DNA of 64,000 nt from Candolleomyces eurysporus. Taxonomy: Eukaryota; Basidiomycota; Agaricomycetes; Agaricales; Psathyrellaceae. Within the stretch, counting starts at the first letter, position 1. Every line of letters begins with the position of its first letter. Location of the stretch: positions 1 to 64,000 of the forward strand of contig JANBPK010000771.1 of the NCBI GenBank assembly GCA_027579435.1, given 5' to 3'. The notes beneath the pieces were generated by a model. The model was not told the origin of the DNA and did no database searches. It was given only the letters and a program-made list of their open reading frames with translations. The position numbers and the translations under genes were made by a program. Shown in pieces: positions 25,993-39,058 of the stretch.

Positions 25993-28562
25993 ATGATCGC
26001 ACACCAGGATATCCCCGTGTACACGAATTTGAACGATGTTTTCGGAAGTCTTGGGGCCTCGTTGCAGAATGTTGAACGATGGAATGGGCTGGCCGAAGAA
26101 TTCGAGCGACGATATGGCAGGAAACCGAAATACATCGCCCGGGCGCCTGGCCGGGTAAAGTCAGTCCGTTCTATTCATTCCCTATGTGCTCCTCTAATTC
26201 ATATCTCTAGCTTGATAGGTGACCGTTCATCTCCTGCTAGGTCAATCTGCCTGTTGATGACAGGTTTCTGCCGTTTCTAGGCGAGCACATCGATTACGCC
26301 CTATTCGGCGTCCTTCCCGCTGCAGTCGAGCCAGACATTCTGATCGCCTGCGGGCCCAGCTCACCTCCATTGAGTGTAGGCACAGACCCGCACCCGCCAC
26401 AGGCTCCAGGTACCGTAGTTGCCGACAATCTCCATCAGAAATACTCTCGACAGGTGTTCACGCCCAACACTACGTCCACTACGATTCGATCATCCAAGGC
26501 GGCCACGTCGACGGCCGCCGACGAGGATGCCCATGCAGAGGAATGGAACCTGGATATCAACACAAAGGAGCTTCGATGGGAAAGCTATGTCAAGGCTGGA
26601 TACTATGTTGAGTATTTCTGTCTTCCAGTTATCGCCCTTAAAGCCGAGTGCCTGAGACTTATACATGGTTCCGCTGCTGCGGTTTCGACATCTAGGGCGT
26701 GCTTGAACACTACTTCTCATCCACTGTATCGGGTTCACCTAATCCAGCGAAACCTGTTCCTGTCGAACTTTTGGTGACAGGTTCTGTACCGGCAGGTTCG
26801 GGGCTATCGTCTAGTGCGGCGATGGTGGTAGCCAGTACCCTGGCATTCCTAGCTGTTAATGGAAAGGTAAGCAAATATGTGGTGCATCATACTAGCTGTA
26901 GAGGGGATAGCTTTTTCTTTTCGAAAGGTGTAGAACAGAACTGTAACTGACTGTTTGTCGTCCCCATCTGGCAGCTCAACGATAAACTCGGCGATTCGTT
27001 TGCAAACCTTAATAGTTTAACGAAGGGCCAGCTTGTGGAGATGGCTATGGAGAACGAAAAACGTGTTGGTCAGTGTGTTTCTCGTGCTTGAAGCGATGTC
27101 AATAATGAGTCTGACACGCGGGTTGCTGGTGTAAATGATATAGGTGTCAACAGCGGCGGGTAGGCATCACGGTACTACCCTGAGCGAACCGTCGTTTGAC
27201 TGGAGTCATCCCCTTATCTCTTGCTTATAGAATGGACCAAGCAGCCTCCGTCATGTCAGACCCTGCATCGGCGCTCTACATATCCTTTTACCCAGAACTC
27301 CAGGCTTCTCCCGTTCCCATCCCTCCTCGTGTTGTCTTTGTCTGCGCCAACTCTCTCGTCGTCTCCGACAAGGCCGTAACGGCTAAACGCTGTTACAATC
27401 TTCGTGTCGTGGAAACCCTTGCCGCTGCACGTATCTTGGCCCGTTCTCTAGGTGTGGATGTCGGCGATAAGGAACGCGTTACGCTACGACAAGTCGTAGG
27501 CAGGTATTACGGAGAAGTTGAATCATCTGGGAAGACCTTGGATGCCGAGCGGCTTGCTGAAGCCTTGAGGGAAGTTTTACCGAAGCTGGGTATATTGAAA
27601 CCTGGTGCTCATAAGGACGATGCCGACAATGCCACCAGAGTTCGATCTGGAGTTACGTTGCAAGAGATGATCGAAATGTCAGGGCTTGACCCTGAAGTTT
27701 TCCATGAAGTCTATCTCTCTTGGATCGAGGGTGAGTCCTGTTTTTATGCCTCTAGAAATTATCCCTCACATTAATATGGAAATCCGCCTCTTTCTGGCTC
27801 TCTGTCGCCCATCCTCCCTTTGCTTTGCTTCGTCCCAGTTGAAGCCGACTTCTTCGAGATACACAACCGCGCCAAGCACGTCTTGTCGGAAGCCCTGCGG
27901 GTTCTAGAGTTTCGTCAAATATGCCTGGATGCGGCAGCAGAGGGTACAGCAGCTTCATCTCCAAATGTTAATAACGTTGGTTATCAGGAGAAGCTTGGGA
28001 AGTTAATGGACGAATCACAAGAGAGTTGTGCCAAGTTGTTTGATTGCTCGTGCCTCGAGCTCGATCAGTTGACAAGGCTTGCTCGAACCGCCGGTGCTTT
28101 CGGGAGTCGGCTGACAGGTAAACTCGACCCCTTCTTGCTGCCATCGCCATCCTATCTCCGTTTTTCGAGGTGCAAAACTGATTCGTTCTTTCCTTTGTCC
28201 TGTAGGTGCCGGATGGGGAGGGTGTACGGTCTCGCTTGTGGCTGAAGACCAGGTCGATGGCTTTATTCGTAAGATCAAGGAAGAATATCCGCCGTATAAG
28301 GGTCTAAATGAGGCCGCACTGAACGAAGCTATCTTTGCAACGAGGCCTGGGAGGGGGGCTTGCGGTGAGTGTTCTGATCTGGTCCTCGCATTCACATTCA
28401 CTGGTGGTGGTGATAACGAAATGAATGGACGAGCGAACGAATTGAATCGAAACGACGTCTTGAAACATTCTTGGTTCATTCTTGGCCCCTTTCTCCCCCT
28501 CTGGGTGGCATGGTTCTATTACTGACCTTCTCTTCGCCTCCCTCACAGTTCTCAAGCTTTGA
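25993..28562 (+). CDS. GAL1: Galactokinase
   Basis: GHMP-family kinase that phosphorylates galactose to galactose-1-phosphate in the cytosolic Leloir pathway. Spliced length is 577 aa from ten exons: 25993-26159, 26211-26218, 26281-26606, 26696-26866, 26975-27068, 27144-27159, 27231-27730, 27839-28117, 28206-28364 and 28549-28562. Total coding length is a multiple of three. Signatures are the galactokinase box RAPGRVNLIGEHIDY, GSVPAGSGLSSSAAMV, the substrate motif VGVNSGGMDQAASVM and the C-terminal GSRLTGAGWGGCTVSLV. The galactokinase box is split by two introns around an 8-nt exon, and the third motif is split around a 16-nt exon; the last coding exon is 14 nt. No GAL7 or GAL10 gene lies beside it. 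Confidence 0.95.
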
Positions 28563-30850
28563 ATACGATGCGGTCATTCGGCTAATGGATGTTTGGAATG
28601 AAGGACAGCTTGTGTCTATTTATTTGGTGTGCCGTCCCCATGGGTTTGGGTCGTTCTTTCTTCTTTTTCTATAAGGGACGAACAAGCGAGTAACGGGCGC
28701 TTGATTGATTAGACTGACATCCCGAGTCGGTATGTCGCAAGCAAAGATAAGAAACCGCGTATCCTACGAAATGAAATGCGAAGAGTAAAGAATCATTATT
28801 TTATTTTTGTCGTGTTGGAGTACGATGTACGGAGAAAACGAGGGGAAGTTGGGTGCAGCGTGGTGTGAAAGAGTCTTCCGCGAACCTTCCATCAGATTCG
28901 TCTTAGAGGAGACTCGGAAGTAGATCATGAGCTTGGACCTTTGAGGAGTGGCTGAAAAGGGAACGAACTAAAAGGAAGCAGTTGCAGCTGTATAATGGCC
29001 GCCATATGTGCGCGTTAGGTTACTGGTAAGAACGCCGACCCCAAGACTCTGGAACCTCAACGAGGGAGCCAGACCAGATATTAGGGTAGCTGTGCTTGTC
29101 CTTGTTGCCCGAGACTCGGGCCAGGCAGAGCAAGGCCATCGTCAGCTGGAACTCGTCGGAAGCAGCTTGACCGCGAGCGACGGAGTAGTTCAGTAAGTTT
29201 ACATACAATAGAACGGTTGGAAAGAGTAGGTACGTGCGGCGAAGGCACTCTTCGCCACCGCTAAAGCTGACCGCGGCAAGTCGCGGTGAAGGTGGCGTGA
29301 TGCTGCTTCCTTTATCTTATCCCAAGTACGTGTAAGGGTCCTTCTCGTGTCTGATGCGACGCTTTTGGGGTATATGTTTTCTGTCATGCTGTTTTAGTTT
29401 TGATCAGGGTGATTGGGGGCTGAAGGAAGCAGGGTGGAAAAAGGCAGGCGTTCTGACTGCAGGCATAAGCCATAGCTGAGAACGGGTGTGGATGAGGTAT
29501 GTAAACCCTGTCAAGACACGCCCTTCCTTGATTCCTCAGCCACCTGAATGGTTGGATGTCGGTGGTTCGGTCATTTCAGTTCCAATCTAGTCCAATTCTG
29601 TTCTATGTGATATGTGCCAGAGTAACTCTGAATCAGTCATTTCAGGGACCGTTGCCCAGGAGTTAGGCCCCAGTTGTCGCAATCCTCTCACAGCTCAGTA
29701 ATAGGCTGTTTGCTGTGCGCGAGCCTTCGGAGAAATTAACCGATATTAGAACTGTATACGACTTCCACTTGCTGGGAGATTGCTGCCTGAGGGAGATTAG
29801 CGAGGGGAGCTTACCATGTGGCGAGACTAGACTCAACGCTTCGCGGTGCAAGCTGGACTTTGGGTCTACGCGTGGCGGTCGGTGAAGAGACAGTCCTGAG
29901 TCTAAAAAGTGACATTGGAAGAGAAGCTTTGAGCTTGTGGCCGATTATCGCAACTTCTGGACTAATGAGGCACATATGTCAAATGTCGTTCTTGTACGAG
30001 AACGGTGTATGATAGATGTGCTTTTGATGGATCCGCCTGCCTGCAGGCGCTATATCACAGCAGTTCTTAGTATTCACAGTTCTTGTCCTAGGACAGATGG
30101 ATGACGATGACGTGCTGTAGTGTTTCCTATCAGCTCAATTGGCGTGAAGAGTTGAGAGTGAACGACGGGGTCAATTAGATAGGAAAAAAAGAGTAAGCAA
30201 TCCAGACGAAGACGCGACCAGTTCTGACAGCTGAAGACCTTGATAAACAAGAATAGGTCGCAAGTTGAGCGTGATTTGTGCACCCCAGACAGACTCTATC
30301 TCCGAGGAAATTGGAAAATATGGACGATTTATCGGAGTAATTCGCAATACTAGAACCAAGTCAACGGGTGTTGGGATGTCGATATATCACATCGTATCAC
30401 GGCCAAGTGCGGAGGGTAACAGAGGGTCGGGTATTTCCNTTTTTTTCTTCTTTTTCTTCATATTTGCTTTAAACTTCTCAACGTTCATGGCCAAGAAACC
30501 ATGAGAAAATCCAGGACTACACCCCGTGTGTCGGGGAGATGGCAACGATAGACTCCGCACCCGAGTTTCAAGTGACTTGGTTCGAGATGGGGGCCTCCAA
30601 ATGAATTTCGAAGGGCAGGCCGCAGGTTTCAAGGATTTTCCAAACAGTTGTAAAGGCTCAGTCGGGACTACCAGCCGTAGTGTAGGTCGAAGAGAAAGTC
30701 CGGGACCGAGTGCAGGAAGCCCTCGGCAACAATCTATGCCGCTGATGGCATCAAGAACTGTACAGTCTCACTTCGGCAAAAGCCTAATTCCGTTCTCAGT
30801 GTAATCGGATTGTGCGACGCGAAAACCCTACGACCTCAAGACCGTCCCCA
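28563..30850. other. Intergenic region of about 2.3 kb, no confident gene
   Basis: Two short minus-strand frames (29199-29387 and 29020-29208) could be exons of a small unknown protein, but I found neither a clear splice junction nor a family motif. The rest holds nothing I recognise. An 'n' at 30439 touches a T run. The right end is the ribosomal-protein promoter. Confidence 0.4.
30822..30830 (+). promoter_or_regulatory. Telobox / HomolE-like element upstream of RPL4
   Basis: The word AAAACCCTA lies 20 bp upstream of the RPL4 start codon. ACCCTA-type boxes are known promoter elements of ribosomal-protein genes in several fungi. The match is short, so a chance occurrence is possible. Confidence 0.4.
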
Positions 30851-32234
<1,384 letters not shown>

Positions 32235-32619
32235 ATACTCTTTCACAAAAGCTTCCCGCCCACCCGAGATTTTAATCATGCCCCATGTTTTATGTGTACG
32301 CTATGGCAATCAGAATGCAATGTACATGTTGACGTTTTGGGTGTGATTCCAGAAAGTAGCTCGAGGCAAAGCGGTATGAAACGCACCGACCCCGCCACCT
32401 TCGCCGACCCTTTCTTTGTCGAAGATCTAATCGCGGTCCGCAATGCTCACCACGTTGGGGCAACGTTTCGCTCTAGTACTTGAATACGGCCGAAATGCCC
32501 ATCGATTTTCTTCTCAACTTCTTTCCATCTGCTGGCTCAGTATCTCGTGCGTTGTCCTGGACATCCATCCCCCTTGCCCTCTTGCTGATGTTAGATTTAC
32601 AGGATTTGTTTGTGGGACC
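32235..32619. other. Spacer between RPL4 and the tetraspan gene
   Basis: Holds the RPL4 3' flank and the presumed promoter of the next plus-strand gene. A hydrophobic frame starting near 32480 runs through the end of this spacer, but it is in a different phase from the downstream membrane-protein exons and has no matching splice donor that I can support. Confidence 0.4.
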
Positions 32620-34058
32620 ATGGCTCCCAGCATTTCTAACCTCGTCCTCAGGGCGGACGTGCGATTCCCAAGCGATTTGCTCCATCCTAGCAAGGATTAC
32701 CTGACTACGACGATTACCAGTTTGACGGCATGCATAACACTTATGCTATCGCTGTCGTATCTCGTTGGGCTTTCTTGGGTTCTCAAGTACGCCCAGGCTC
32801 ATCCCAAACCGTTAAACAAAGGTTCTGGTGTGCATCTTCAGAAGTATGCTCCTCGTACGTACTCCGTTTTTCCTTTTGTCTTTTCGTTTGTCGGATCTTG
32901 GTCGGCTCACTGGGACGTATTCATTTGCTGCAGTTGTCTACGTGTTTCTCGTGTTGGCGAGCCTCTGTGAGGTTCGTTGTCTTGGTGTGTGGCAGAGGCG
33001 TTGTTCCAGTGGCTCATGTACGTGCGCATGCTACTAGGTCGCTATAGGGAGCTGGTTACTCCTCCAGTATCGATTTCATCATAACTATCCGAACGTTGCT
33101 ACTCGGACGGCTATTTCTCTTTTACTGTGAGCACGTCTCCACTCGCACGCGCTTGACAATCTAATAATCTCTTTCTCATACGACTCTAGATCAACAGCTT
33201 GCTGGACAGCGATCACAGCTGCAGGCTACAGCGTCCTTTTCATTCACCCTATATGGTCTAAACACCCCATGTCGTCTGTTGGATCTCAGAGCCTTTGGAT
33301 CATCATAACTTGGCTGTTATGGATTATCGGTGCTGGGGTCTTGAACGGTGCGGTGCCCGGTGCGCTGTTGAAGAATGCGTGTGGGGATGTGGTGTATTGC
33401 GGGCAGATACGGGCATTTTTCGGTGAGTTTTTTATGTCATTTTGGCGTTGCGCGGTGTGGTGTTTGAGATCAGGGCGTGGTCCAGAGTTGAGGGCGATTA
33501 GTGCGTGTGGATTGTTCTCCTCGCTTATCCGAGTCGGGTTGATGCTAGCTGCGTGGCTGCGGGGAGCTAGATTTCCGTTATCGAGTGCGTTAAGCGGCGA
33601 AGTTGCTCACAAGACCTTTCCTTACCCATCCTTGAACCGCGGATTCATTTTTCACTGAATGCCCTTCTTCCACTTCTGGGAATCTCGTGCGCTCTGTGGT
33701 CTCAACCATTCACCATTATCACTTCATGGAAAAACGCATTTGCCGCCGCCGTCAACCATCTAATTTTACCGGGCCATGTGTTCAGGCATCGCTGTCGTCC
33801 AAAGGTGAGTATCGTCCTACTCGCAATCTCCACGCCCCATTCCGTATCCACCTCATGCCTTCCTCGACGTTCGTTGACTCACGCTTGCTCACGTTGATTC
33901 ACCTCACCTTCACCCACACCGTTTTTGACAGTCTGACATTGACGGCCGGGATGGCGACCATAATGTGGTTGGCGTGGCAGTCCGCGCGCGAGGCGTACGC
34001 CGTCAATTCTCGCCCATTTTCTGTGTTGACGAGGGCGTCGCACATGTTCACATCCTGA
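32620..34058 (+). CDS. Tetraspan (MARVEL-like) membrane protein, unknown function
   Basis: Uncharacterised integral membrane protein of 246 aa with four to six hydrophobic segments. Exons are 32620-32854, 32934-32971, 33038-33126, 33190-33422, 33786-33804 and 33932-34058; phases close exactly. Hydrophobic stretches include TACITLMLSLSYLVGLSW, LVYVFLVLASLCEVAIGSW, WIIITWLLWIIGAGVLNG and the final SLTLTAGMATIMWLAW. The loop with KNACGDVVYCGQIRA just before the last membrane segment holds two cysteines, a pattern common in basidiomycete MARVEL-like proteins. Exon 5 is only 19 nt and is preceded by a 363-nt intron. The start at 32620 is the first ATG in the open frame and is not certain. Confidence 0.75.
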
Positions 34059-34316
34059 TTTGTACTCATTATATGCCTTGTTCATCCAACGTGGAAACTT
34101 CATATGGACAATATGCTCGATTTGTTGATTCTCCTAGTAGTACATGTGTGTTGATAATATTAATATTATACGGTCTCCGTGTGGTCCTGGTTGTAAAGGA
34201 TCCAATGAACCAAAAGAATGGAATGCGATGAAAGTGCAAAAGATCGATAAATATTAAAGCGGAATTTAGGCTTCGAAAGGAATGCTCAAAGATTCATAGA
34301 AAGGGCGTCAGACTTA

Positions 34317-36216
34317 TCATGGCTCATCGTACATGACGAGGAACGAAGGCCTGATGGAATCGTTGTTGTAAACCACGAGTTCGTCATAGTTGAGGCTACC
34401 ACCTTTCTCGGCGAGGACCTTCGAAACGCGTTAGATGTCGATCATCGATTATCGAGGGAGACGGAGGGGAAGACCTACGGAGTCGTAACCGGCTGGAGCA
34501 GCCGTAAGAGTTGTGTTGTCCTGGAGCATCTTGCACCCCTTCCCGACCACGACCTTGTTCAATAGGATAGCCTTGAGGTTGGACTTGCAGTCATTGTGTG
34601 AATAGTCGTTCGATCTAAATGAAGGGACCGTAAGTAAATTGGGCCCCAAAGGCAAAAGTCACGAGGGCAGTTAGCTCACTTGGAGGAAGTCGAGGACGTG
34701 TAAATGCCTTTGCCGAATCTAAAACCAAATTAGAAAGAATAAACCATCCGTCAGAAAGGATGTCAAGCATGAAATGAAAACGCTTTGTGACTTACCGCCC
34801 CCATCCCGTCTTCTTACCCCATAGAGTGATATCGAACGAGTTCCGGATGATAGAGCACAATGAACATGAGCTATGAGAGCAGAACTGCGTTTGCCCCTTG
34901 TCACCGAGGTTGCATACTCTCCGAGTTCCGTGCCACCTTCGGTTCTCGTTCCCGGCTGACCGTCCTTGCGCGACAAACTGTCCCTTAGCCTCGACCGCGG
35001 CCCTGTTATCGCGATTCATTAGTACCCAGCTTCGTGTAGAACAGCGATAAAACTTACTTGTACGCTTCGTAGTTGGCTAGCTTTCCAGGAGGCATCATTA
35101 TCTTGTAGATCCTGCGGACCGCAGGACACGTGGAACCATGTCTCCAGGAGGCTTTGAATTGGTCGGCCACTAGGTAACCATTTTCGGTCCGAAACGATCA
35201 GTATAATCGCTTAGATGAAGCAAAGGGGGAAACACGAGATTGAAGCAGAATGTTACTTACCACTCTTGAACGTAGAATGTCCTAAGGGAACTTCGAGAAT
35301 CGTAGGACCCTTCTGTTCCGCGTCATCGACACATGTCTGAGAGCAGAAATGCGAGTTGGCCATCTTCGGTGCCTGGAGGCACATGAGGCAAAGGTTCTCT
35401 GCCAATCTGAGGTTTGAGACAAAGAGAGGGAATTCATCGATTGAAGGCTACGCAGGAAATGAATCAAANGGGGGACATACGTCTTGTGTGCGATCGAGCA
35501 ATAATCACTCGAATGGTGCGGCGGGTTGGTACATCCCGGAGCCCCACAGGCTTCAAAGGAACTAATCAGCACAAAAGAAAAAAAACGAGGAAAAAACGAC
35601 CCACTTTGGCCACTGGTCGTCGAGGAGGTGGTTTGCTTCCTTTGAGGTTTGGCGTTCTGCGCACAGGCCTTGCTACAATAGTCGTGTGTGCGGGTCCCGT
35701 CATTGTACTTCGGTCGGTTGTGGCAGAACTAGGCCCATACACAGTCACTCATAAGATCGTTTGGGGAGGATTTCTACGAAAGAACTTACGGTGCAGTTGT
35801 TACTGTTCGTGTTACCAGAGCCTGTCTTGACACTGGAATTCTTGCTCGCACAAGTCTTGCCGCAGTATTGATGCGTCTTGGTTCCGTCTGTATACCTCGG
35901 CTTTACGTGACATTGCTAACGACAACGACCAGTCAGAACATGCGCATCTACAGCAAGGGACACTCACAATGCACATCGAAGAAGAGGTCGAACTCGATCC
36001 AGTCGAGGTTGGATTATTTGTACCCGGATTCTGAGCGGCATATGAACTGGCAGAAGAGGTCCCCGTAGAGCTGCTGCTCTGTGGCGCAGGAGGCGCGACA
36101 CTCGGTGGCGGGGCAGGAGCGGGAGCCGCCTGAGCCTTCTGCAGCCCACTTGCGACACTACTAAGGAACGAGAGCGCCGTCAAGGCGGTTGGAATATGTG
36201 AAGCCATGGACGACAT
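34317..36216 (-). CDS. Cys-module / PARP-type ADP-ribosyltransferase protein A
   Basis: Predicted 441-aa protein from ten exons: 36216-35968, 35915-35790, 35728-35601, 35561-35481, 35406-35261, 35169-35058, 35002-34796, 34718-34680, 34614-34479 and 34418-34317. After a Ser/Pro/Ala-rich N-terminus come four cysteine modules (C82/C85/C101/C105, C124/C127/C143/C147, C173-H193, C201/C204/C216/C220). A PARP-type catalytic domain follows from about 244: VADQFKASWRH, then WHGT (H305), GKGIY (Y356) and NYDELVVY (E421), so the H-Y-E triad is complete. Between H and Y lies a cysteine cluster (CNLG, FCSHSSCSLC) unlike metazoan PARPs. Activity is expected but target is unknown. An 'n' at 35470 lies in an intron. 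It is divergently paired with the gene at 36635. Confidence 0.85.
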
Positions 36217-36634
36217 GACTGTGTTTGCGTAACGTCAGTCGCGTCTCAAGATAGAACTAGAAGAAGATAGTGAGTGAGTGAGATGGATCGCAGATCCAGC
36301 TGTTCGAGGGGAGTTGGAGAAGATCAACAAAATACGGAGGGTGTCACAGGCGGGCTGGTTTTAAACCAAAACAGCAAGCATGCCACTCACATGGATAGGA
36401 TAAAACAGCTAGCACGCGTGCAGGTAAAACCTCTTTCGGAGGCAGTGCCGCGACCATTCTTTTGAAACGAGGCGGGGGCGTGTTGTCCGCGAGGTCATCA
36501 TCACCCCCGTTTCCTAGATCGCAAAATCAGTCCCAAATATCAGGTGAAAGAGTGAATGGATAGACATACGTTGATCATTATAACTTCCTCTTGCATCGTC
36601 CCGTCACCATCACCGTCCATCCAGGCTGTCCAGC
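36217..36634. promoter_or_regulatory. Shared head-to-head promoter of ART genes A and B
   Basis: The 418 bp separate the divergent start codons at 36216 (minus) and 36635 (plus). Both genes belong to the same family, so the region probably drives them together. I see no TATA box that is convincing on either side. Position and orientation are observed; co-regulation is inference. Confidence 0.45.
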
Positions 36635-37943
36635 ATGCCCTCCCTAGTCAAGAACGTTGTGAACTGGAGTCACAATTTCCGCTCTCAAGTCCCTTCTCCT
36701 CCGCAAGTTGACCTCTGCGAAGTGAGTGTGGCATGCATGCTCTGTGACTCGCTCGGCTAATTAGGAAAATATTTCATTAATTCTCTCCACCAACCTGCCT
36801 ACTCCTCAATGAAGATATGCGGGAAGAAACCCAAATTCGTCGACAACGGGTTTAAACATCCTTATTGCAGCAGGAGCTGCGCAAGGAGCGTTCCAGGGGG
36901 CGGAACGAACCCGACCGCCTGTGCTCTTCGTGGTTGTCGCGCTACCGGAAAACCTGCTTTCGCAAACTTTTGCTCCGATGCGCATGCAAGGTTCGTTTGT
37001 GGTCGATGTCTTGGTTCGCTTTGCTGATATGATGTTTTCCATATGTCGCGTTTGATTTCAGAGAAGGCGTGAAACAAGGCAGAGTTGATGGATGCGAGCA
37101 CTGTAAAGTGCAGCCAAGGAGCATGGGGAGTTTGTGCATCCCGTGCGATAGGGCTTCAAGAGGTGGGCCGCGGTTGAGGGAGCTTCATCCTGATGGTGCT
37201 ACGTTCAAGGCTCGTAAGTTCATTGATCCCATCTACGAGGGGTGTTCCTTGTGTGCTCACCGCTTTGCCCCTAGTGCGAGCGCAGTTCCTGAGCGAGTGG
37301 GAGCCGTCAAAGCAGACACCGTCGTTCGAGAAGGTATATGAGGTCTTGTTGCCACAAGATACGCGAGCTCGTCACGAACAATTCCGGTGAGTGATAATGG
37401 CGGGAGATGTCGGGTCGAGGTTTCCTGATGACTTCGCGAATAGTGCTAGAAACCCGGCCTTTCAAGAGATCCGAAGTTTCCACAGCTCGCAATGCATCTG
37501 CGACCTAGGCGTCAAGGAACCGACGCTGTGCAACTTCAAGTCTTGCGGAATCTGCTCAATCATCAAGTCCAGCTTCAAATCGTTCGCCTTTGGGGTTCCT
37601 TCAAATCAGGGAAGGTAAGTCCTTCACCCAACCCGATAGTCTACGAGGAGGCGTAAGTTAAAGATGACGGTGATTAGATTCGGAGATGGGATATACTCGT
37701 ACCGCAACCCCAGGCTGGCCGATCGGTTTGCGACCTCTTGCACGTCTTCTCCCTATCGCGTGATGATCGCCGGCGACGTCTGTGTTGAGCCAGAGCAATG
37801 TGATGAAAATCAGGTGAGCTGGACGTCAGATGGAGGGTTTCAGGCTGTCATCTGACCTCCCAAAGACAGGTGATGAAGAGTCGTTGTTCGCACAAAGTGC
37901 AGAAGCAATCATACCAGTGTATGTTATCATGTATGCGAAGTAG
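36635..37943 (+). CDS. Cys-module / PARP-type ADP-ribosyltransferase protein B (diverged)
   Basis: Paralogue of A, 303 aa. Exons are 36635-36721, 36815-36990, 37062-37213, 37275-37386, 37444-37614, 37678-37813 and 37866-37943. Three cysteine modules precede the catalytic region: C28/C31/C47/C51, C65/C70/C82/H86 and C99/C102/C113/C116. The ART part starts near LRAQFLSEW. The triad positions are H189 in FHSS, Y239 in GDGIY and E283 in GDEESLF. The normally fixed HG[TS] has become HSS, and the domain is shortened between Y and E. The inserted cluster (CDLG, LCNFKSCGIC) is kept. It may have weak, altered or no transferase activity. The last acceptor at 37865 was chosen because it restores the family C-terminus. 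Confidence 0.8.
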
Positions 37944-38024
37944 AACGGGGAAGATTATTGAAGGGTCATTTGAATTATGGAATGAAATAATAATTAATAA
38001 ATTATGCATATTGAACACACTAAA

Positions 38025-39058
38025 TTAGCTTGCAAGCGGTGTCTTAAATAGTGTCGTGATAACGCTCTTGATGATCTTGGCGTTCGTTAAGGGAGGTGGA
38101 TCGCCATAGACAACCACATAAGCAGGGCGAATTGCATCGTTGTCGTAGACAACTGTTTCCTCGTAGTTGAGGTCGATACCAGGCTCCCCAATAACCTAGA
38201 GTCGCTGGGCGTTCAGTTCCAGCACACCTAAACAACGCTAGATTACTCACCGAATGATGGCCGCAGGGAGGCTCGGTGAGACTAGTAGCATTCTTCTTGC
38301 GTCGATGAGCCTTGCCAACGATAACTCGACTTACGAGGATAACGCGAAGATTGGAGGCGTTGTCGGGATTAGCAGTGTAGTCATCAGCCTCTACAGGAAA
38401 AAGGGTCAGCTGTGGCGCGACTAGAAGGGTAAGTGGCACGAACTGGAGGAGCATGCTGTCGTATAAATGCCAGTGCCGAACCTAAAGCACAATTAGTGGT
38501 ATTCGAGCGAAGCAAACGAATCCTCTAACCGTTTGAACCTGTGCTTGGTGCCACATTTCTTGATATCGAAGGAATTGCGAATTACGCTGCATAGATTACA
38601 TTGTGGCAAATGGCAGAGCCGGGTGCTGCGGCTGTCCTCTCCCAGAAGGCAGCATCGGGTAGTTCCATGGAACAGGAGCTGTTCGTTGGAAGGATTGTCG
38701 GCTTTCTCTGCCAGGCGTAGTGCAGCAGCAACTCGTGTTCTAACCAAGGTGAGATAGCTGCCTAGTCAAGTCAGAGCTGAGGACTCACCGATACCGGTGA
38801 AAAGGTTTGAGTACGTTATCAGAGAGGGCTATTCGAAACACCCCGTAGATACGTGGACGTTTCTTCTTGGGATGCTTCCAGCCTTTCCGAAAGCTCTTTT
38901 CCACTGCAAAAGTGCTTAGCGTCAGATACGGTTACAGGTCCAGAGCTCTCACCTTCTATGTACTTCGAATTTGATTTCTGAAGTGGAACCAATCTGTTGG
39001 AGATTCCGCAGCCCTTGTTCTGAGGGTGGTCGAAACTGAACTCGTCGAGCGCTGTCAT
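38025..39058 (-). CDS. PARP-type ADP-ribosyltransferase protein C (no N-terminal Cys modules)
   Basis: Third paralogue, 265 aa. Exons are 39058-38953, 38903-38789, 38757-38530, 38481-38444, 38390-38251 and 38195-38025. It starts in the linker that precedes the catalytic domain in A (RLVPL then IEGVEKSFRKGWKHP), so the N-terminal modules are absent or lie in unrecognised upstream exons. The triad is complete: H104 in FHGT, Y156 in GTGIY and E222 in NYEETVVY. The inserted cluster (CCLLG, LCHLPQCNLC) is present. Intron positions match A, including the phase-2 intron just before FG-x-GIY. It is convergent with B, 81 bp away, and divergent from the NADAR gene. A start 30 nt upstream is also open. 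Confidence 0.82.

Noticed and set aside
29020..29387. Two short minus-strand frames that might be exons of one small gene
   Set aside because: No convincing donor/acceptor pair joins them, and no homology is recognised.
32480..32704. Hydrophobic frame upstream of the tetraspan gene as its first exon
   Set aside because: It is out of phase with the next membrane exon and has no donor that restores the frame.
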